DNA of 64,000 bases, from contig JAUIRK010000511.1 in NCBI GenBank assembly GCA_030549495.1, positions 137,001 to 201,000 of the forward strand. The letters run 5' to 3'. The notes below the pieces were generated by a model. The model worked only from the letters and a program-made list of their open reading frames with translations. It had not been told where the DNA came from and ran no database searches. Positions 29,972 through 42,339 of this stretch are shown in pieces (position 1 is the stretch's first letter; the number at the start of each line of letters is the position of its first letter). This stretch comes from Nectonema munidae (lineage: Eukaryota; Nematomorpha; Nectonematoida; Nectonematidae). The position numbers were made by a program, and so were the translations under genes.

Positions 29972-31750
29972 CAGTCTGACCTCATTTATCCTACAACAGA
30001 TTATTCGACAACCCCACTATCCGATGCAATATCGATTAGGAACTAAAAGATATTTATCACGACAAGGGTAAGAAATTAGTATAAAACTTTATAAAATTCA
30101 TTTGTCGATGTTAACAATCAACGTGGCATAAATGTAAGTTTTGACACAAACAAAATAACATTGAGAGTTGGAATACAATGAAAATATAATGAATTTACAA
30201 ATATAAACGCTATTATTTTTGAAATACAGTGAAACTTATTGAAAATGCTTCTGTCTCAACATCCGTCTCCGTCATCCAATCGTAGTAACCGATGAGTTAT
30301 TGTAATATGAATAATGTCTCGATAGTGCGTCAAGTTTGCTCACACACCTTGTTGTAATTAATTACACTATTGGCAATTAACAATAATTTCTTGGCTTTGA
30401 CAAACACATCTAAAATCATTTCTCTTATTATGTAAAGTTATTTTCTCACTTTTTATTATAATGTTTTCTTTGAATTATTGTGATGATTTATGTCTTGAGG
30501 AAGTTGGATTTGAATATTTTTAACACTGTAATATCTGAAGAGAAATATAATAATTAAAAATTGTTTGAGGAATAAATTTGCTTACATATAAAAAATATAT
30601 CACAAAAAAATAAAAATTTATAAAAATTATTGAATTCTTTTTTGTCTTTTATATTTAGAATTAAATCCTTGTTCTTGTATCTTTATTCTTTAATGCCTTC
30701 AAATTTGAGAGAACTAAAAAGATCATCATGCACTGATTTAACTGTAAAAAAAAAGCATGAAATTTGTGAGTACAGGAACCATCATCCATCAGCAAGGCAT
30801 AGTGAAATTGTTGCGCTTTTTATAAAAGAATGGAATGTAACAATTGGTCGTACAACAGTTGCACATATTTTGAGAAACAACAAGAAGTGGAAACCAGAAT
30901 CCGGTTTCGTTTCAGGGTGTCACATTAACACGATAATCTAGAAGAGGCCGTGGTGATTGGTTTGGTGAAATGCTCTGATCACTGGTTTAACCCATTTACG
31001 ACCAATGTTCCTATTTTGGAACATAAGTAATTTCATCTTCGTCTGCTTTTTTCAATGACTTTGAATATAAATCGTCTGCGTTTTTTTAGATATCGTCTGC
31101 TTTGCTTGGTCTTAAACGGGTTAATGTTACAGGATAAAGCCTAATACTTTGACAAAAAGATGCAAATTAAAGAGTTCAGCTACTCCTGTGATTGGCTAGA
31201 TCGATTTAAAAAGAACCAATGAATAAGCAAACATTATGCTCATAGATAAAGGTGAAGTTCTGGCATAAATGCAGTGGAAGTTGGACGTGGAAGCTTGGAA
31301 CAAAAATTGGCTGAAACAATCGAGCAAACGTTTACAACTGTGAAGGGACAAGTTTGTTCTATAAGCTACAGCCTGTCAACACATTAACCACGGCACCTGC
31401 AAAATGACAAAAGGAGCAAAGATAGTTGGACTGTGCTTTTATGCTCTAGTAGTGATGGGACTGACAAATTAAAGCCCATTTTTCTTTGGAAAGACATTTG
31501 ATCCGACTATTATTTATGTAAATTATTATATCATCACAACTCAAAAGCTTGAATGACTGCAAACTTCTTTCAAACTAGGCTTTTCAACCTAAACAAAAAT
31601 GCAACAAATAAAGAAACATGTTATTCTGTTGTGTGACTGCGTTATTAGTACTCATAACTCATAAGTCACAAGAAATGTCAAATGTAACGATGCTGTTCCT
31701 GCCTTCAAGCACTACTCCACACACTCACCCTATGGGGGTTGGTTTTATAC
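29972..31750 (+). mobile_element. decayed pogo/Tigger element
   Basis: The left end is a TA followed by CAGTCTGACCTCATTTATCC, the usual Tigger-type terminus. The N-terminal helix-turn-helix is at 30,690-30,900: LKRSSCTDLTVKKKHEICEY, then ARHSEIVALFIKEW and GRTTVAHIL. After a MITE insertion the CENP-B-type domain (YSCDWLDRFKK, about 31,180), the catalytic block (WTVLLCSSSDGTDKLKPIFLWK region, about 31,430) and NVTMLFLPSSTTPHTHPM (about 31,690) follow in different frames. A possible far right end (GACGGGTACTTCACCG, about 33,300-33,325) suggests the whole element spans to there, interrupted by other sequence. Confidence 0.7.
30991..31120. mobile_element. TTAA-flanked MITE, subfamily A, inserted in Tigger
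   Basis: A 130-bp unit lies between exact TTAA sites (30,987-30,990 and 31,121-31,124). The ends are CCCATTTACGACC and, in reverse complement, CCCGTTTAAGACC. It is the cleanest copy of the family and interrupts the Tigger transposase between its DNA-binding domains, so it is the younger of the two. Confidence 0.88.
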
Positions 31751-31945
31751 CTCTCCCCTCTCTTCAGATTTTAACCGCTTCTCTCTCTCCTCTGTGTGGG
31801 AAAAAACCTTTTTTATCTGTGGTGTGTTGTGAGATTAAAACAATGGGCCCCCCTTCTTCTTTTTTGGTTTTTTTTTTTTTTTTTTTTTTTAGTATAAAAA
31901 AAGCAAAAAAATAAAAAATAAAAAAAAAAAAGGCCCCGGGGGGAA
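31740..31945. other. low-complexity joint, possible assembly artefact
   Basis: A CT-rich stretch passes into GGGCCCCCC, a T run of about 26, A-rich sequence and GGCCCCGGGGGG. Coding similarity to Tigger stops at its left edge and a different, opposite-strand element begins at its right edge. The texture is that of a decaying sequencing-read end rather than of a biological repeat. Confidence 0.45.
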
Positions 31946-32480
31946 AAAAATCAAGCTTGTTTGCGTTCAGAAGATTTTGCGTTGCCAAAGCACTCATGCA
32001 CGGAACCCGAGCACAAATATGGTTTTTGATGTCAAGGACATTTTTTGAGCTTTCTAAAAATGGAATTACATGTTGAGTGAACATAGTGTTTTGGAAGTAT
32101 CTTCCGTTCCATGATTGTCATTGTTCTTTGATGACCCCCAACAATCTTTTCGCCGTCAAAATCAAAAAGGTACCAACACATCGTTTAGATTTTGATCTCT
32201 CTCGATTCTTCAGTTCTTAAGGAATGTAATCAATGTTAAGAGTCCAAATTCTGTCGTTTTGGAAGTTGGGACAACGAACTTCATAAATAAAAATTCATCT
32301 GAAGGAGCTAAGAAAAGATCTGTTGTACACTCGCTCAAAAACTCACAAAACAACATGCGATCCTACATATTTTTCTGCGAGAGTTTTGGCGCTGGAACCT
32401 GATGAAAAGCCTGGCACCAACGGAGTGAAGACGCCTGTGGATGCTTGAAAAATTCTTTTTCCCACCTCGAATCCTTTCAA
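31946..32480 (-). mobile_element. mariner-like transposase remnant
   Basis: The minus strand reads ALATQNLLNANKLDFF just below 32,030, resembling the mariner phrase before the second catalytic Asp region (..ATQ.WL..N...FW). Weak traces continue upstream (LFDFDGEKIVGG near 32,160). Frames are broken. I give it modest confidence because the match is short. Confidence 0.38.
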
Positions 32481-32526
32481 TCTCCTTTTGAAGTCCGCGT
32501 GAAAATTTCTTTGCTTTCCTGAGAAT

Positions 32527-32623
32527 CTAATGTAAAGCAGAAGATTTGTATTAAAGAGCTTTGATAAACGCAGACGATTTTATTTTTGTAAAGTCAAATA
32601 TAGTCGACATGGGCGTTAACGGG
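32527..32623. mobile_element. partial TTAA-type MITE, subfamily B
   Basis: The right end GGGCGTTAACGGG is followed by TTAA (32,624-32,627). The interior, in reverse complement, matches the copy at 2944-3059 (ACAAAAATAAAATCGTCTGC, then TACAAATCTTCTGCTTTACAT). The left end is missing. Confidence 0.68.
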
Positions 32624-33329
32624 TTAAGGCAGGCCTGCTATCCATCTCGCAGTTAAATGGATCACGATTCCAATTGCGTTTGACACAGTCTTCAGATCTC
32701 TTCAAGTATCTGGTAACTCAGGATCGGAATATGGTTCCTACAGGCTGATGTTTCGCGATGCGAAAAGTAATGGCCATACTGCGGCATACCCACCTCAATT
32801 TTTCTGAATCATTTAACAAAGACATGTTTCACAAAATCTGTAATAAAAAGAAAAATAATTTTTAGATTACCAAAAAATTTGGTAATTGAATATTGGTGGA
32901 ACACCCTGTAGCATTGAATAAAGTGACGAGGAAATAGCTTAGTGACTCTGTCAAGTGCAAAAAAAGTCTTGCTGCTGATATAGGATATATGGAAGAAAAT
33001 TCTAATACAGCTAAAAATCATGTAGATAGTTTGTGGAATGTAATGTATGCTTTATTACGATAGCATCGTAAAAACGGCAAAGCAGATAAATTTGAAAGCT
33101 TTTTTGCTATAAAAATTTAAAATAATAAACCCATTTTTCTTTCCTTATTTTTGTCTAAAGAATAAATTTATAATTTAAGTCATTGTTCATTTATCGGGTA
33201 ATATGATGATAAAATATAACAGAATAAAAAGTTTATAATGCTAAATTTTGTTTCAATTTTCCGTCAGCCTTGAAGATCCGACAGTTTTTCTAGCCGAATG
33301 AACGTTTGAAAGACGGGTACTTCACCGAA

Positions 33330-34750
33330 AATGTAAATACAGTTTGGCCTTTATCTAGACTTCTGCATTTGATAAAATAATGTTGTTCTAATGTTAGAAC
33401 ACTAAAATTCAATAAAATCATAGTAATACGATAACTATAAATATATATATATATAAATCTCACTGTACGGTTGAAAACGGGTAGACAACTTCTTTGTCAT
33501 TTCCAAAATGTATAATAAGGTAGTTTCTATTCCATATTTTTCTTAATCCATGCCTTATTTTAGAACTTTTTGTTTAGCTATTTCAAATATAATTTCATAT
33601 GAGACCTCAACCACGCATCCATTCTCCCGATGATACGGCCCGTTTGAATCAAGTCTTTGACTTTTAAGACATAATTTTTCGTTAAAAAAATCCCAAAATT
33701 TGCGTGTTCTAGGTGTATCGTTTAAAGGCGACATTCAAGTCTTATTCCTTCATTTACTCTGCACTCAAGATTGAATAGCAAAAATGTATTGTATTTTCTC
33801 AATGCAACAATATATAGTCATTTCTAGTTTATCCGTTTTCTTATATCGTTTATTCGTTAGGCCAGTCTTTCATTTTTCAGTATGCATGTGACTAGAAACG
33901 ATCTCAACACGTGTTAAAATGCTTCGATAATTTGGTCATGTTTAGGTCTATGCAAACTCTTTTTGGAAACCAAACAAACAATTTCCATTGTTCTTGATTC
34001 AATAAAACAGATTAAACAGAGAAAAGATCATCTGTATACTGGATGCCTTCATCCAATCGATCCTCACCACCCCAATCTAATTACAACAGAGCAAGCCAAC
34101 TATGTCTACAAGTATTCGATTTCTTGAACAATACAACAATGACCAAAGCCTAGTTCACCTTAATAATACTCTTCAGTTTTTCTTAAAAAGTCACGATGTA
34201 TTTGCAATCTTTTGTTACTGATTTTTCAGCTCAAATAAGCATTAAGTTATACATCTGTATGTAACCAAGTGTATAGGTTTTATTTTTAATAGATACATTT
34301 ATTTAGCTAATAGTTATCTTGTGACTCACTTGAAAAATTGCGGTAGAACATCAATATATGTCGATAGGAAATCTTAAACTTATTTAGTTTTACAACAAAG
34401 TCTAAGTCCAGTTTATTCGTATAGAACTTTGTATAATCATTAAATTTAAGAATCCATTGATATAATCATATATTGACCAATAATAACAACACATACCCAT
34501 TTTAAGTTCTAATTCCTCATGATATTTTTTTCTATGTGGCCTTGCAAATTTTTAACTTTTGACAAACTACCGATTAATTAATCCGTATGGTTCACTAATC
34601 TGCACGAAGCAGTTGGGAACCAACAAAATTACGGATGTTAGAAAATGTATTATAATGAGAATTTGCTAAAGTTTATAAATGTAATGATGATAATTTAGTA
34701 TCATCTGAAATCTTTTCTGTCAAGGTTCGGCCCTACTACTAAAGCTTCAG
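33330..34750. other. mixed stretch, no supported gene
   Basis: Nothing recognised with confidence. Two slightly richer patches have short open frames, at about 33,600-33,670 and 34,030-34,140 (plus strand, MPSSNRSSPPQSNYNRASQL). They could be single exons, but no consistent splice pattern links them. Confidence 0.3.
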
Positions 34751-34754
34751 AACT

Positions 34755-34773
34755 CACCGATTGAGAACCCCTG
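34755..34773. mobile_element. hAT-like right terminus
   Basis: CACCGATTGAGAACCCCTG has the form of a hAT right end (reverse complement CAGGGGTTCTCAATCGG). The left end was not identified, so this is only a remnant. Confidence 0.35.
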
Positions 34774-34778
34774 CTATA

Positions 34779-34905
34779 GATTGAAAACTAACTAGTGAGG
34801 CAGTTATTTATAACTGATGTGTATACGGCAATTGTACATAATTTTAAGGTTTGAGATTTATAATATTTGAGGCAGAAAAATTGATGTTGAAGAATTATAA
34901 ATTTT
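34779..34905 (+). repeat. dispersed repeat (copy of 21.6 kb)
   Basis: It aligns with 21,602-21,727 in the same orientation over its length; see that entry for the shared words. Flanks differ between the two copies, so the borders of the repeat are near these coordinates. Confidence 0.7.
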
Positions 34906-35870
34906 TAAATTCTAAGTGAGGATTCTATTCTGATGAAATTATTAGTGTTAAAAAAATATGCAAAAACAAAATTACAAATAGGGGGAGTCGAAGTCGAAAA
35001 ATATATTCCCGATTCTACAACACTGGCTTCCATGAAACTCAGTTATGAATCCCGAATTAAGAACTACTGGCTTAGAAGGTATATAAAAATTCCATACTTA
35101 CAGATAGAAAAGATTGTTTCGTTCTGAGCTGGAGTGAGGCGGATTTCCCAAAGGGAACATTATCCTTTTAGAAATCATATGATGACTAATAAGTGTAATT
35201 TATATCTTTTTAGCGACACCAATAGATTACTAATATATATTAAATATAGGATATGATACATTAGGAAGATTCATTAGCCTTAAACTATTTGTTTTAAAAG
35301 TGAAATCTAGTTTTAATTTTTCATAAATTAAAATATAATAATTATTAAAAAAGGATGAATAAACTTAAATACATCTTTAGTAGATGAGAAGGCAGATGAA
35401 GATAAAATATATATTAAAAATTTCTACTAAAATGTAAGGAAATATGTTTTATGTTATAAAAATTTTTAAACAAAACTAAACTTACAAATTTGAAATTGAA
35501 GTTTTGTAATATTTATATTTTCAAATAATAAATAACCGCCATTACTCCATCAAAATATTCTACTAAAATGAAATTAAGTAAAGAAAGAAAAATAAGATAA
35601 GTTTAATAAGATAAGTTTTTGCAAGACAATAATAGGCTTTTTAACCTTATACTTTTAATATTTTTTGATGTAAAAACATAATCTTCAGAGCTACACTAGC
35701 AAAAAATGTCACATATCAATGGTGAAACAAAATAACACGGATTTTGGAACTAACATCTCAAAGTAGTTTTTTTTTTGAGAATTTAATAATTGTCCAAGTT
35801 TTCAATGGTTCATTTTGAATTATATGGTGTAATTAATTACTAACCCACACTTTCAAATTCCTTTTTTTTT
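34906..35870. other. AT-rich stretch before the long LINE
   Basis: No supported gene. The last 100 bases may be the LINE 5' leader. Confidence 0.35.
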
Positions 35871-36564
35871 CATCAACAAAAGAATGGATGAGAGCATAAG
35901 TGCTGTTTTAAGAGCTGCTTCAAGAGGTGGTTTAAAGTCTCTTTTATCTAGAGATTTTAATAAAGAAAGTATCAGAAAAGCCTTGCTATATTTGATAGAA
36001 GAACGTAACAAAAATGCTGATGAAGCTAAGGACTTTAGCATCTCGAAAAAAATTGACTCTTTACAAAAAGATTTATTGAATTTTAAAAAAGAACTCAAGA
36101 CTTCTTTTGATAACTATAGATTTTCTCAATCTGATGAATCAAAAATGTCTTACTCTTTTGTTACAAAGGCTTCATGCCATGAGCCCAATTTGATTTCCCA
36201 AGATAGTACATCATTAAACAAATTTTCGCAAGTAAATAAACCTTTTAATTTTGAATCATTAATACTCATCCCTAACTTTTTGAAGATGAAATCAAGGATA
36301 TTATTGAGGATACTTTTGAAGATGAAACCAAGGATATTATGGAGGATACTGAAAATACGTTACAAAATGATACAAAAAATGAAAGATAAAATAATGAAAA
36401 AGATATTGGTTTATTAATAGATTCAAAACTTAAACCAAGTAAAAACAAATTATGTATAAAGCGATATAAAGATTAAAGAACAATTCTTTATTATTAGAAA
36501 CATCAACAAACAATTTAAATAATCTGAAAGAATTTTTAGGAAAAATGAAATAAACTGGAAAAAC

Positions 36565-37092
36565 TTGAAGCAAAAAAGTCCGTCCTTTTGTCTGAAAAAT
36601 CTTGATGCATCATTGTCTTTAGATGAAGTAAAGTCTATAATTTGTCATCAAAATGGAATTAACAAAACGGATATTTTAGGTATTTTTAAATTTTCCAATC
36701 CAAATAATTCAACTTTATATAATATTGGCATTAAATTTAATCCCAACATAGTGAAATCTTTATATTTACATAAATATATTTATATAAACCATAGTTCACA
36801 TGATTTAGTTCTTTTTCGTAGTTACGTAAAATTATGTTATAAATGTAAAAATTACAACAATTTCGCTAAAGAGTGTAAACGATCCAAGCCTATTTGTATA
36901 TACTGTAGTCATGAGCATTTTTCTAAAGATTGTCCTAATAAAGAAAACATTTCTTGTTTTAGTTGTGCAAAGAAAAAATATGTTTCTAACCACATTTGTA
37001 ACTCGGGCAGTTGCACTTCTTTTTTGAATTTTAAACAACAATTAGATAATCTTAACACAAACCGTTTGAATATTCTTTTATCTAATAATTGA
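36565..37092 (+). pseudogene. LINE ORF1 C-terminal part with zinc knuckles
   Basis: An open frame of about 175 codons holds an RRM-like region (NLDASLSLDEVKSIICHQNG) and then three CCHC-type clusters. The first lacks the usual His (Asn in its place); the second is canonical CX2CX3HX4C. Such ORF1 proteins bind the LINE RNA. It is separated from its own N-terminal part by broken frames. Confidence 0.75.
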
Positions 37093-37326
37093 TGAATTTA
37101 AGACAAAAAAGTATTTTAAGTAGTTTATGCTATGAGTATCATAGTTTATTAGATAAAGTATCATCTAAGTGTTTAGATTATGATAATTTATCAGTTCATG
37201 AATTTTACAATTATAACATATAGTTAGTATGAATTTTCAATAAATACGTAACAAATACGAGGAACTAGAATTTTTTATAGAGCATATTAATTCAAAAATT
37301 GGTAATCCATTAAAAGTGAAACCTGG

Positions 37327-37944
37327 TTGAAGGATAATTCTTTCACTTTAAATATTAGAGAATATAGTTTTATTCATTCAGCATCATATTTAACAAATCA
37401 CTCAGGTCTTGCTTTCCTAATACACCAATCAGTTGATTTTGCTATAATAAATAATAGTATCAAAACAAAATTTTTTGAAGTATTTTCCATACAAGTTTTT
37501 GCACCATCAATGAGTTTTATTTTCCACAATGTGTATCGTCCCCTTTCTCTTTCTCCAAACATATTAAATTTTACTGACGAATTTTCAAACTTTCTATATT
37601 TACAGGTTTCAAAAAATAATGAAATTATATTCATGGGTGACTTTAATATTGACTTTTTCAAACTAGATCAATGTATTCTTACTGCTAACTTTTTGAATAT
37701 TATGATTTCTAGTTATTTTAAGCCAACTGTAACAGGTGTTAGACGAAAACAGACAGAAACTTCTTTAGATAATTTTTATATAACTTTAAACTTTGTATCT
37801 TACAAATCATTTATTTTTTCAACCTCTATTTCCGATCATGATGCTATATTCTTATCTCTAAAATTGGATTCTATTAGAGCTTCCTCAAATATCAGATATT
37901 TTAATGAAAAATCATTTGTGTTAAAAGCCAGAACAATAGACTAG
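37327..37944 (+). pseudogene. LINE endonuclease domain remnant
   Basis: This is an apurinic-type endonuclease of a non-LTR retrotransposon. The catalytic landmarks GDFNIDFF and STSISDHDAIFLSL are present, as is HNVYRPLSLSP in place of the usual YRPP. The N-terminal part of the domain runs upstream of the first ATG in this frame, where it is broken. Confidence 0.75.
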
Positions 37945-38639
37945 AATTTCTTAAGAGCCTATTTTGATGATCCTGAAATTTTGGTAAATTATAAAAATAT
38001 AGTTTTATTTAATGTTATAAACGAAAATATTGAAATAAAAAGGCGTAGCAAAAATAAATATAAACCTAAATCAAACGTCTGGATAACTGATGAACTATTG
38101 TCTATGATCAAAGAGCGGGACAAATATTATAAAAAATTGAAAAAACGTAAAAATAATATTGAATTAAGGGCGAAATTTATACGCTTTAGAAAAGAAATCA
38201 AAGCGAAAATAAGAGAATTAAAACATGTGTATTATCAAAATTATTTTAATACTACAGATTCATCAAAGGTAACCTGGCAAAAGATTAATAGCTTAATAAA
38301 ACCTAAAGATGTGAAGCATGATTTTATCTTGAAAACTGAAGAAGGAATTTTATCTGATCATTCAGCCATTTCTAACCTTTTTAATAATTATTTTTTAACA
38401 AATCCTGTATTTAATGATGAAAATATAAAGTTTCTAAAGAGGGCGAATTCTTCATTCACTTTAAGCAAAATCAATTCAAATGATATAACAATTGCAATGA
38501 ACAACATAAATTCAAAAAAAATTGCGATGCTTATGCTCTCTCTATTTATAGGTTAAATTTAATAAAGGATGTTGTAATTAACTATTTAGTTATAGCTTAC
38601 AACTCTTGCATTGAATTTGACATTTTTCTAACGTTTTTA

Positions 38640-39819
38640 AAAATAACCAAACTTGTACCCATCTTTAAAAAAGGGAGCAGAAATCATTTTGAAAATTATA
38701 GACCATTTAGTCTGATTACAATCCTGTCGAAAATTTTCGAAAAAGTTATTTTTGCACAGATTTTCAGCTATATTGAAAAATGTAATCTTCTCTTTTCTTA
38801 TCAGTTTGGATTCAGGCCTAACCACAGTACTCAACATCTGCACATAGTTTTTGAAGACAAGGTTCGTAATTACTTAGAAGATAATGACAGTGCTGTAGCC
38901 GTGTTCATAGATCTTAGTAAGGCTTTTGATATTGTACCGCATAATAAATTATTAACAAAAATGAAATATTATGGTTTTTCTGATTCTACATTAAAATTGT
39001 TCAAATCCTACTTCTTTCAAAGGCAACAGTTTGTAAGCATGAAAAATATTAACTCTCCATCGTCCTTTATTCAATCCGGCGTACCCCAAGTTTCCATAAT
39101 GGGGCTCTCCTTATTTGCTTTATACATTAACGATATCTACTGTGCTAGTCCATTTTTGATTATCTTTTATATGCGGATGATATAACTATTCTTTTCCCCA
39201 TAAAAGAGCTATATTTTAATCAAGAGTCTACTTTTGATGATATTGTCGATAAAAACTTGAATATCATTTTTGATTGGTTGATAAAGAATTTTCTTAAAAT
39301 TAATTCTTCTAAATAAAAGGCTATGTTTTTTCTCTAAAAGTTCCAAACCTAAATTGAATCTTTAAAAACATAACATTGAGATAGTTGAAAATTTTAATTA
39401 CCTAGGGCTTATTTTCAAAGACAAATAAAATTGGTCTGATCATAAAAATTACATCATAGTAAAACTACATAGTGTTCATGGTATTCTAAAAAAAATGCAG
39501 CGATTTGTTAAATGCGGAAATAAAGTTAAAAATTTATAATGCCTTAGCTCTTCCTTTTTTTTATTATGGCGTAATTAATTGGGGTTTCGGTGATTTATCT
39601 GATATTGAAAGACTACAAAAAAAGATAATAATAACTATTTATAGTTTAGGGTATAGAACTCATACTTCTGCATACTTTCATGAATATAAAACCCTTAAAG
39701 CAAAAGATATATATCAGGTCCAATTATCAAAGTTTATATATAAGTTTATAAATGCAGCACTTCCACCAGTATTTGATAATTGGTTCTTTTATATTTACCA
39801 ATCAACTGATTATTTTTAA
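38640..39819 (+). pseudogene. LINE reverse transcriptase remnant
   Basis: RT motifs occur in order but in more than one frame: TKLVPIFKKGSRNHFENYR, FRPNHSTQHLH, FIDLSKAFDIVPHNKLL, SGVPQVSIMG (the usual Gly of PQG is Val), YADDITILFP, NYLGLIF and a C-terminal region ending KFIYKFINAALPPVFD. The same C-terminal phrase appears in the LINE at 12.3 kb as LFIYKFLNGYLPGIFDD, which places both in one clade. Confidence 0.8.
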
Positions 39820-40559
39820 GGTATCCCTATAAGTTCTTTATGCCGTCTTGTAGACGTCCTTGCACTAAAAAAAGTACGAAATATAGAATTGTAAGTTTTT
39901 GGAATAATTTTTTACATGATAAAAATTTCCATCAAAACAGTTTTTATAAATTTAAAAAAGCTGTCAAAAATTATTTCATTAATATGTATATAACCGTTTG
40001 AGATCAAAATTGTATTGTCTGTTCTACTTCTTGTATGCAATGAATAAAATTTTTTTTTCTTTATATGTCTATTTCCCCTTCATACTTGTTTATTGAATAC
40101 ATAATGCATATATTTTTCTGTTGATTAAAACTTGTTAACATCTTCTGTCAATATAAAATCATATAATGGATTTTAATATTAGGGTAATCATCTCAGCGGG
40201 TTCTAGCCTTTTGATAACCTAAATGTGAAAACAACTGCAATCAACATTTATGTCTTCTACATCTAAAGTGAAATTTCAAGTTATTGCAATTTATATTTTT
40301 TCATTCATTTATCTTATTTTTTCTTGTGTTTACTTGAATAAATTTCTTCTTCTTCTTCTTTCATAATTACCTGAAGGTTGCTTGATTTCCTTCTGAACTA
40401 TAATGAATCTTTATGTGTAGAAATCAAAGCTTTTTTACTAAAAAAATAGATAATATAAATATTTTTTAGTTAATTAATCATTTGTATATATAACATGTCG
40501 TTGATTACAATCTCTTTTATTTAAAATAACAAAAATACAACATAAAACACCTACATCAA

Positions 40560-41822
40560 AAGCAATTTTTTTGTGGGATTGACGATTGTGTTTTACTTCG
40601 CTTTCACGCAGGAGATTCCAGATATAATCGCCCATCATACTTTCGCTATATTGTCCCTTGTATCAAAAGATCTAACGTCTTGGTGAAATCTTTTACCTTG
40701 TTTTTCTGAATAGTCTCTCATATTCTCTTTGAAATTATCAAGATGCGCATGAAGTACATGCAATTTTAGTGACATCCGGCAACCCATATTTCGATAAGCC
40801 TCAACAAGTTCTTCAAACATTTTTTTGAAGTTATTGAACTTATGATTTCCAAGAAAAACGTTAACTAATGAAACAAAGGCTTTCCAAGCCGCTCTTTCAA
40901 CCTCAGACAGTGTTTCAAGGAAACTGATCGAATGAATGAGACGATTCACTTGAGGGCCAATAAATATTCCTGCCCTGATCTTATTTTTTGACAATTTAGG
41001 AAACATTTGCTAAATCTTCTCTTAAGCTTTACCTTCTGGATTCAATTGCCTGACGAATTGTTTAACAAGGCCTAACAGTTGGATTAACTTTCTTAGTTGG
41101 ATCAACAAGCGATTTTTGCTTTACGTTACAGGTTCCTATGCCATACTTCTTCACTTCTTGGCTGTATTACGGCTGTCCTACAAGCTTAAATAGCATGGAT
41201 ACTTGGAGAAGCCTCCTTGAAGCGCCATCAAGAAGCGAATCATCTTGAAGTGACCAATGATCTCCCAACCCAATTCTTCGTATTTCAACGCATTCAGTAA
41301 TGTTTTAACGTTATTGTGATCTCCTTTCATTTGAACAGGATGAGCAAGAAGAATTGATGGCCATTGATTTCTGTTATGTAATAGAACAGCTTTAAGCTTT
41401 TAGATGAGCTGTCAGTGAAGAGTCGCCAGTTAAAAGTGTTACATGCAACATCCATAGCTTTGAAAAGTCCTCTTACATCATTGCAGTAGTATAATCCATC
41501 TTTTAGTGTAAAAAACACTGAACATTAGCGATGTCGTTCTCTTTGAGAAGTAATTTTAGCACTTTTGTGCAGTAAATCCCATTGCTTCAATCGAGAAATA
41601 AAAAGTTCAGAGCTAGACTTCGTCAAAGCCATTTCTCTGATGAGATCATTGATGTCCTCTTGATTTGGGTTGTATGGACATCTTTCATCTTTTCTTCGAT
41701 GTTGAAAGTTTGCAGAAGTTTGTGCACTTTGCTGATCAATAAGGCGATTAATAAGATGTGTGGACTTTCCAACAGCAAAGCGCTTTTCTCAAGCTAATAT
41801 AAGTAAATTTTATCGTTGAGAT
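40560..41822 (-). mobile_element. unclassified multi-copy-type coding element, decayed
   Basis: Minus-strand remnants in order are KSTHLINRLIDQQSAQTSAN, CPYNPNQEDINDLIREMALT, LKQWDLLHKSAKITSQRER, GLFKAMDVACNTFNWRLFTD, SSSKSLKAVLLHNRNQWPSI, FLMALQGGFSKYPCYLSL, and at 40,635-41,006 the longest open part with AGIFIGPQVNRLIHSISFLE and GKRFHQDVRSFDTRDNI. I know this order from many uncharacterised arthropod and cnidarian proteins (..LLHNGN..PSIP.., ..GYTK..CFLC.., ..NMSLK.HFLHSHLD..P.N.G..S.EQGERFHQD..). They occur in many copies per genome, so a mobile origin is likely, but I cannot name the superfamily. Several breaks show it is dead. Confidence 0.6.
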
Positions 41823-42330
41823 GTATTTTCGATTCTTTTTTTTCAGTAAGCTAATCCAAAGCATGTGTTGTTGTTGTTGTTGTTAGCCCCTAGATTATAC
41901 TATCTTTATATGAGTATAATCTATCAGTTCAAAAGAAAGCTTTGTTTAAACTGAGAGAGCATTTCCATAAAAGCAAATACTCTCAGGGAAAAGTATAGAA
42001 AATTTGTTACACTTTCGCAGCAGCAGTGATAAACCAGTGTAATTTCAGACAACCCGCAAAAATCCACCATAAGGTAATTTTATTGCTTTTTGAAGGCTTC
42101 TACATATGGCTGGAAGCATGTGTTCAATTTCACTACAAGCAAGCCCACGTAAGCAAGCTTAGTTGGTGAACCAACTATGAGATTATAGCATTAGAGTATT
42201 TTTCGATACTGTTTGCCTTTACACTAGAATGATGAAGATATAAATATAACTAAGAAGACAAAAGTGATCCAAGTGTTCACTTTTTTATAAATGAAATAAT
42301 GTTAGAGGACAAAATTGAACAATTTTTTTT
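41823..42330. other. spacer, no gene
   Basis: A (TTG)n run lies at about 41,869-41,885. Nothing else is recognised. Confidence 0.35.
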
Positions 42331-42339
42331 ATTTATTAA

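Larger units (their letters stand above)
35884..40362 (+). mobile_element. CR1/Jockey-like LINE, nearly full length, decayed
   Basis: The order is that of a two-ORF non-LTR retrotransposon. ORF1 start: 35,884-36,417, Lys/Ser-rich with coiled-coil-like stretches. ORF1 end: 36,565-37,092, with three zinc-knuckle-like clusters (CYKCKNYNNFAKEC, CIYCSHEHFSKDC, CFSCAKKKYVSNHIC). Endonuclease: about 37,320-37,944, with GDFNID and SDHDAIF. Linker: 37,981-38,556. Reverse transcriptase: about 38,640-39,820, with FRPNHSTQH, FIDLSKAFDIVPHNKLL, SGVPQ and YADD, the last in a shifted frame near 39,170. Several stops and frame changes make it inactive. The 3' end has a hairpin, AATAAA and a TTCTTCTTCTTC tail. 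Confidence 0.9.
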
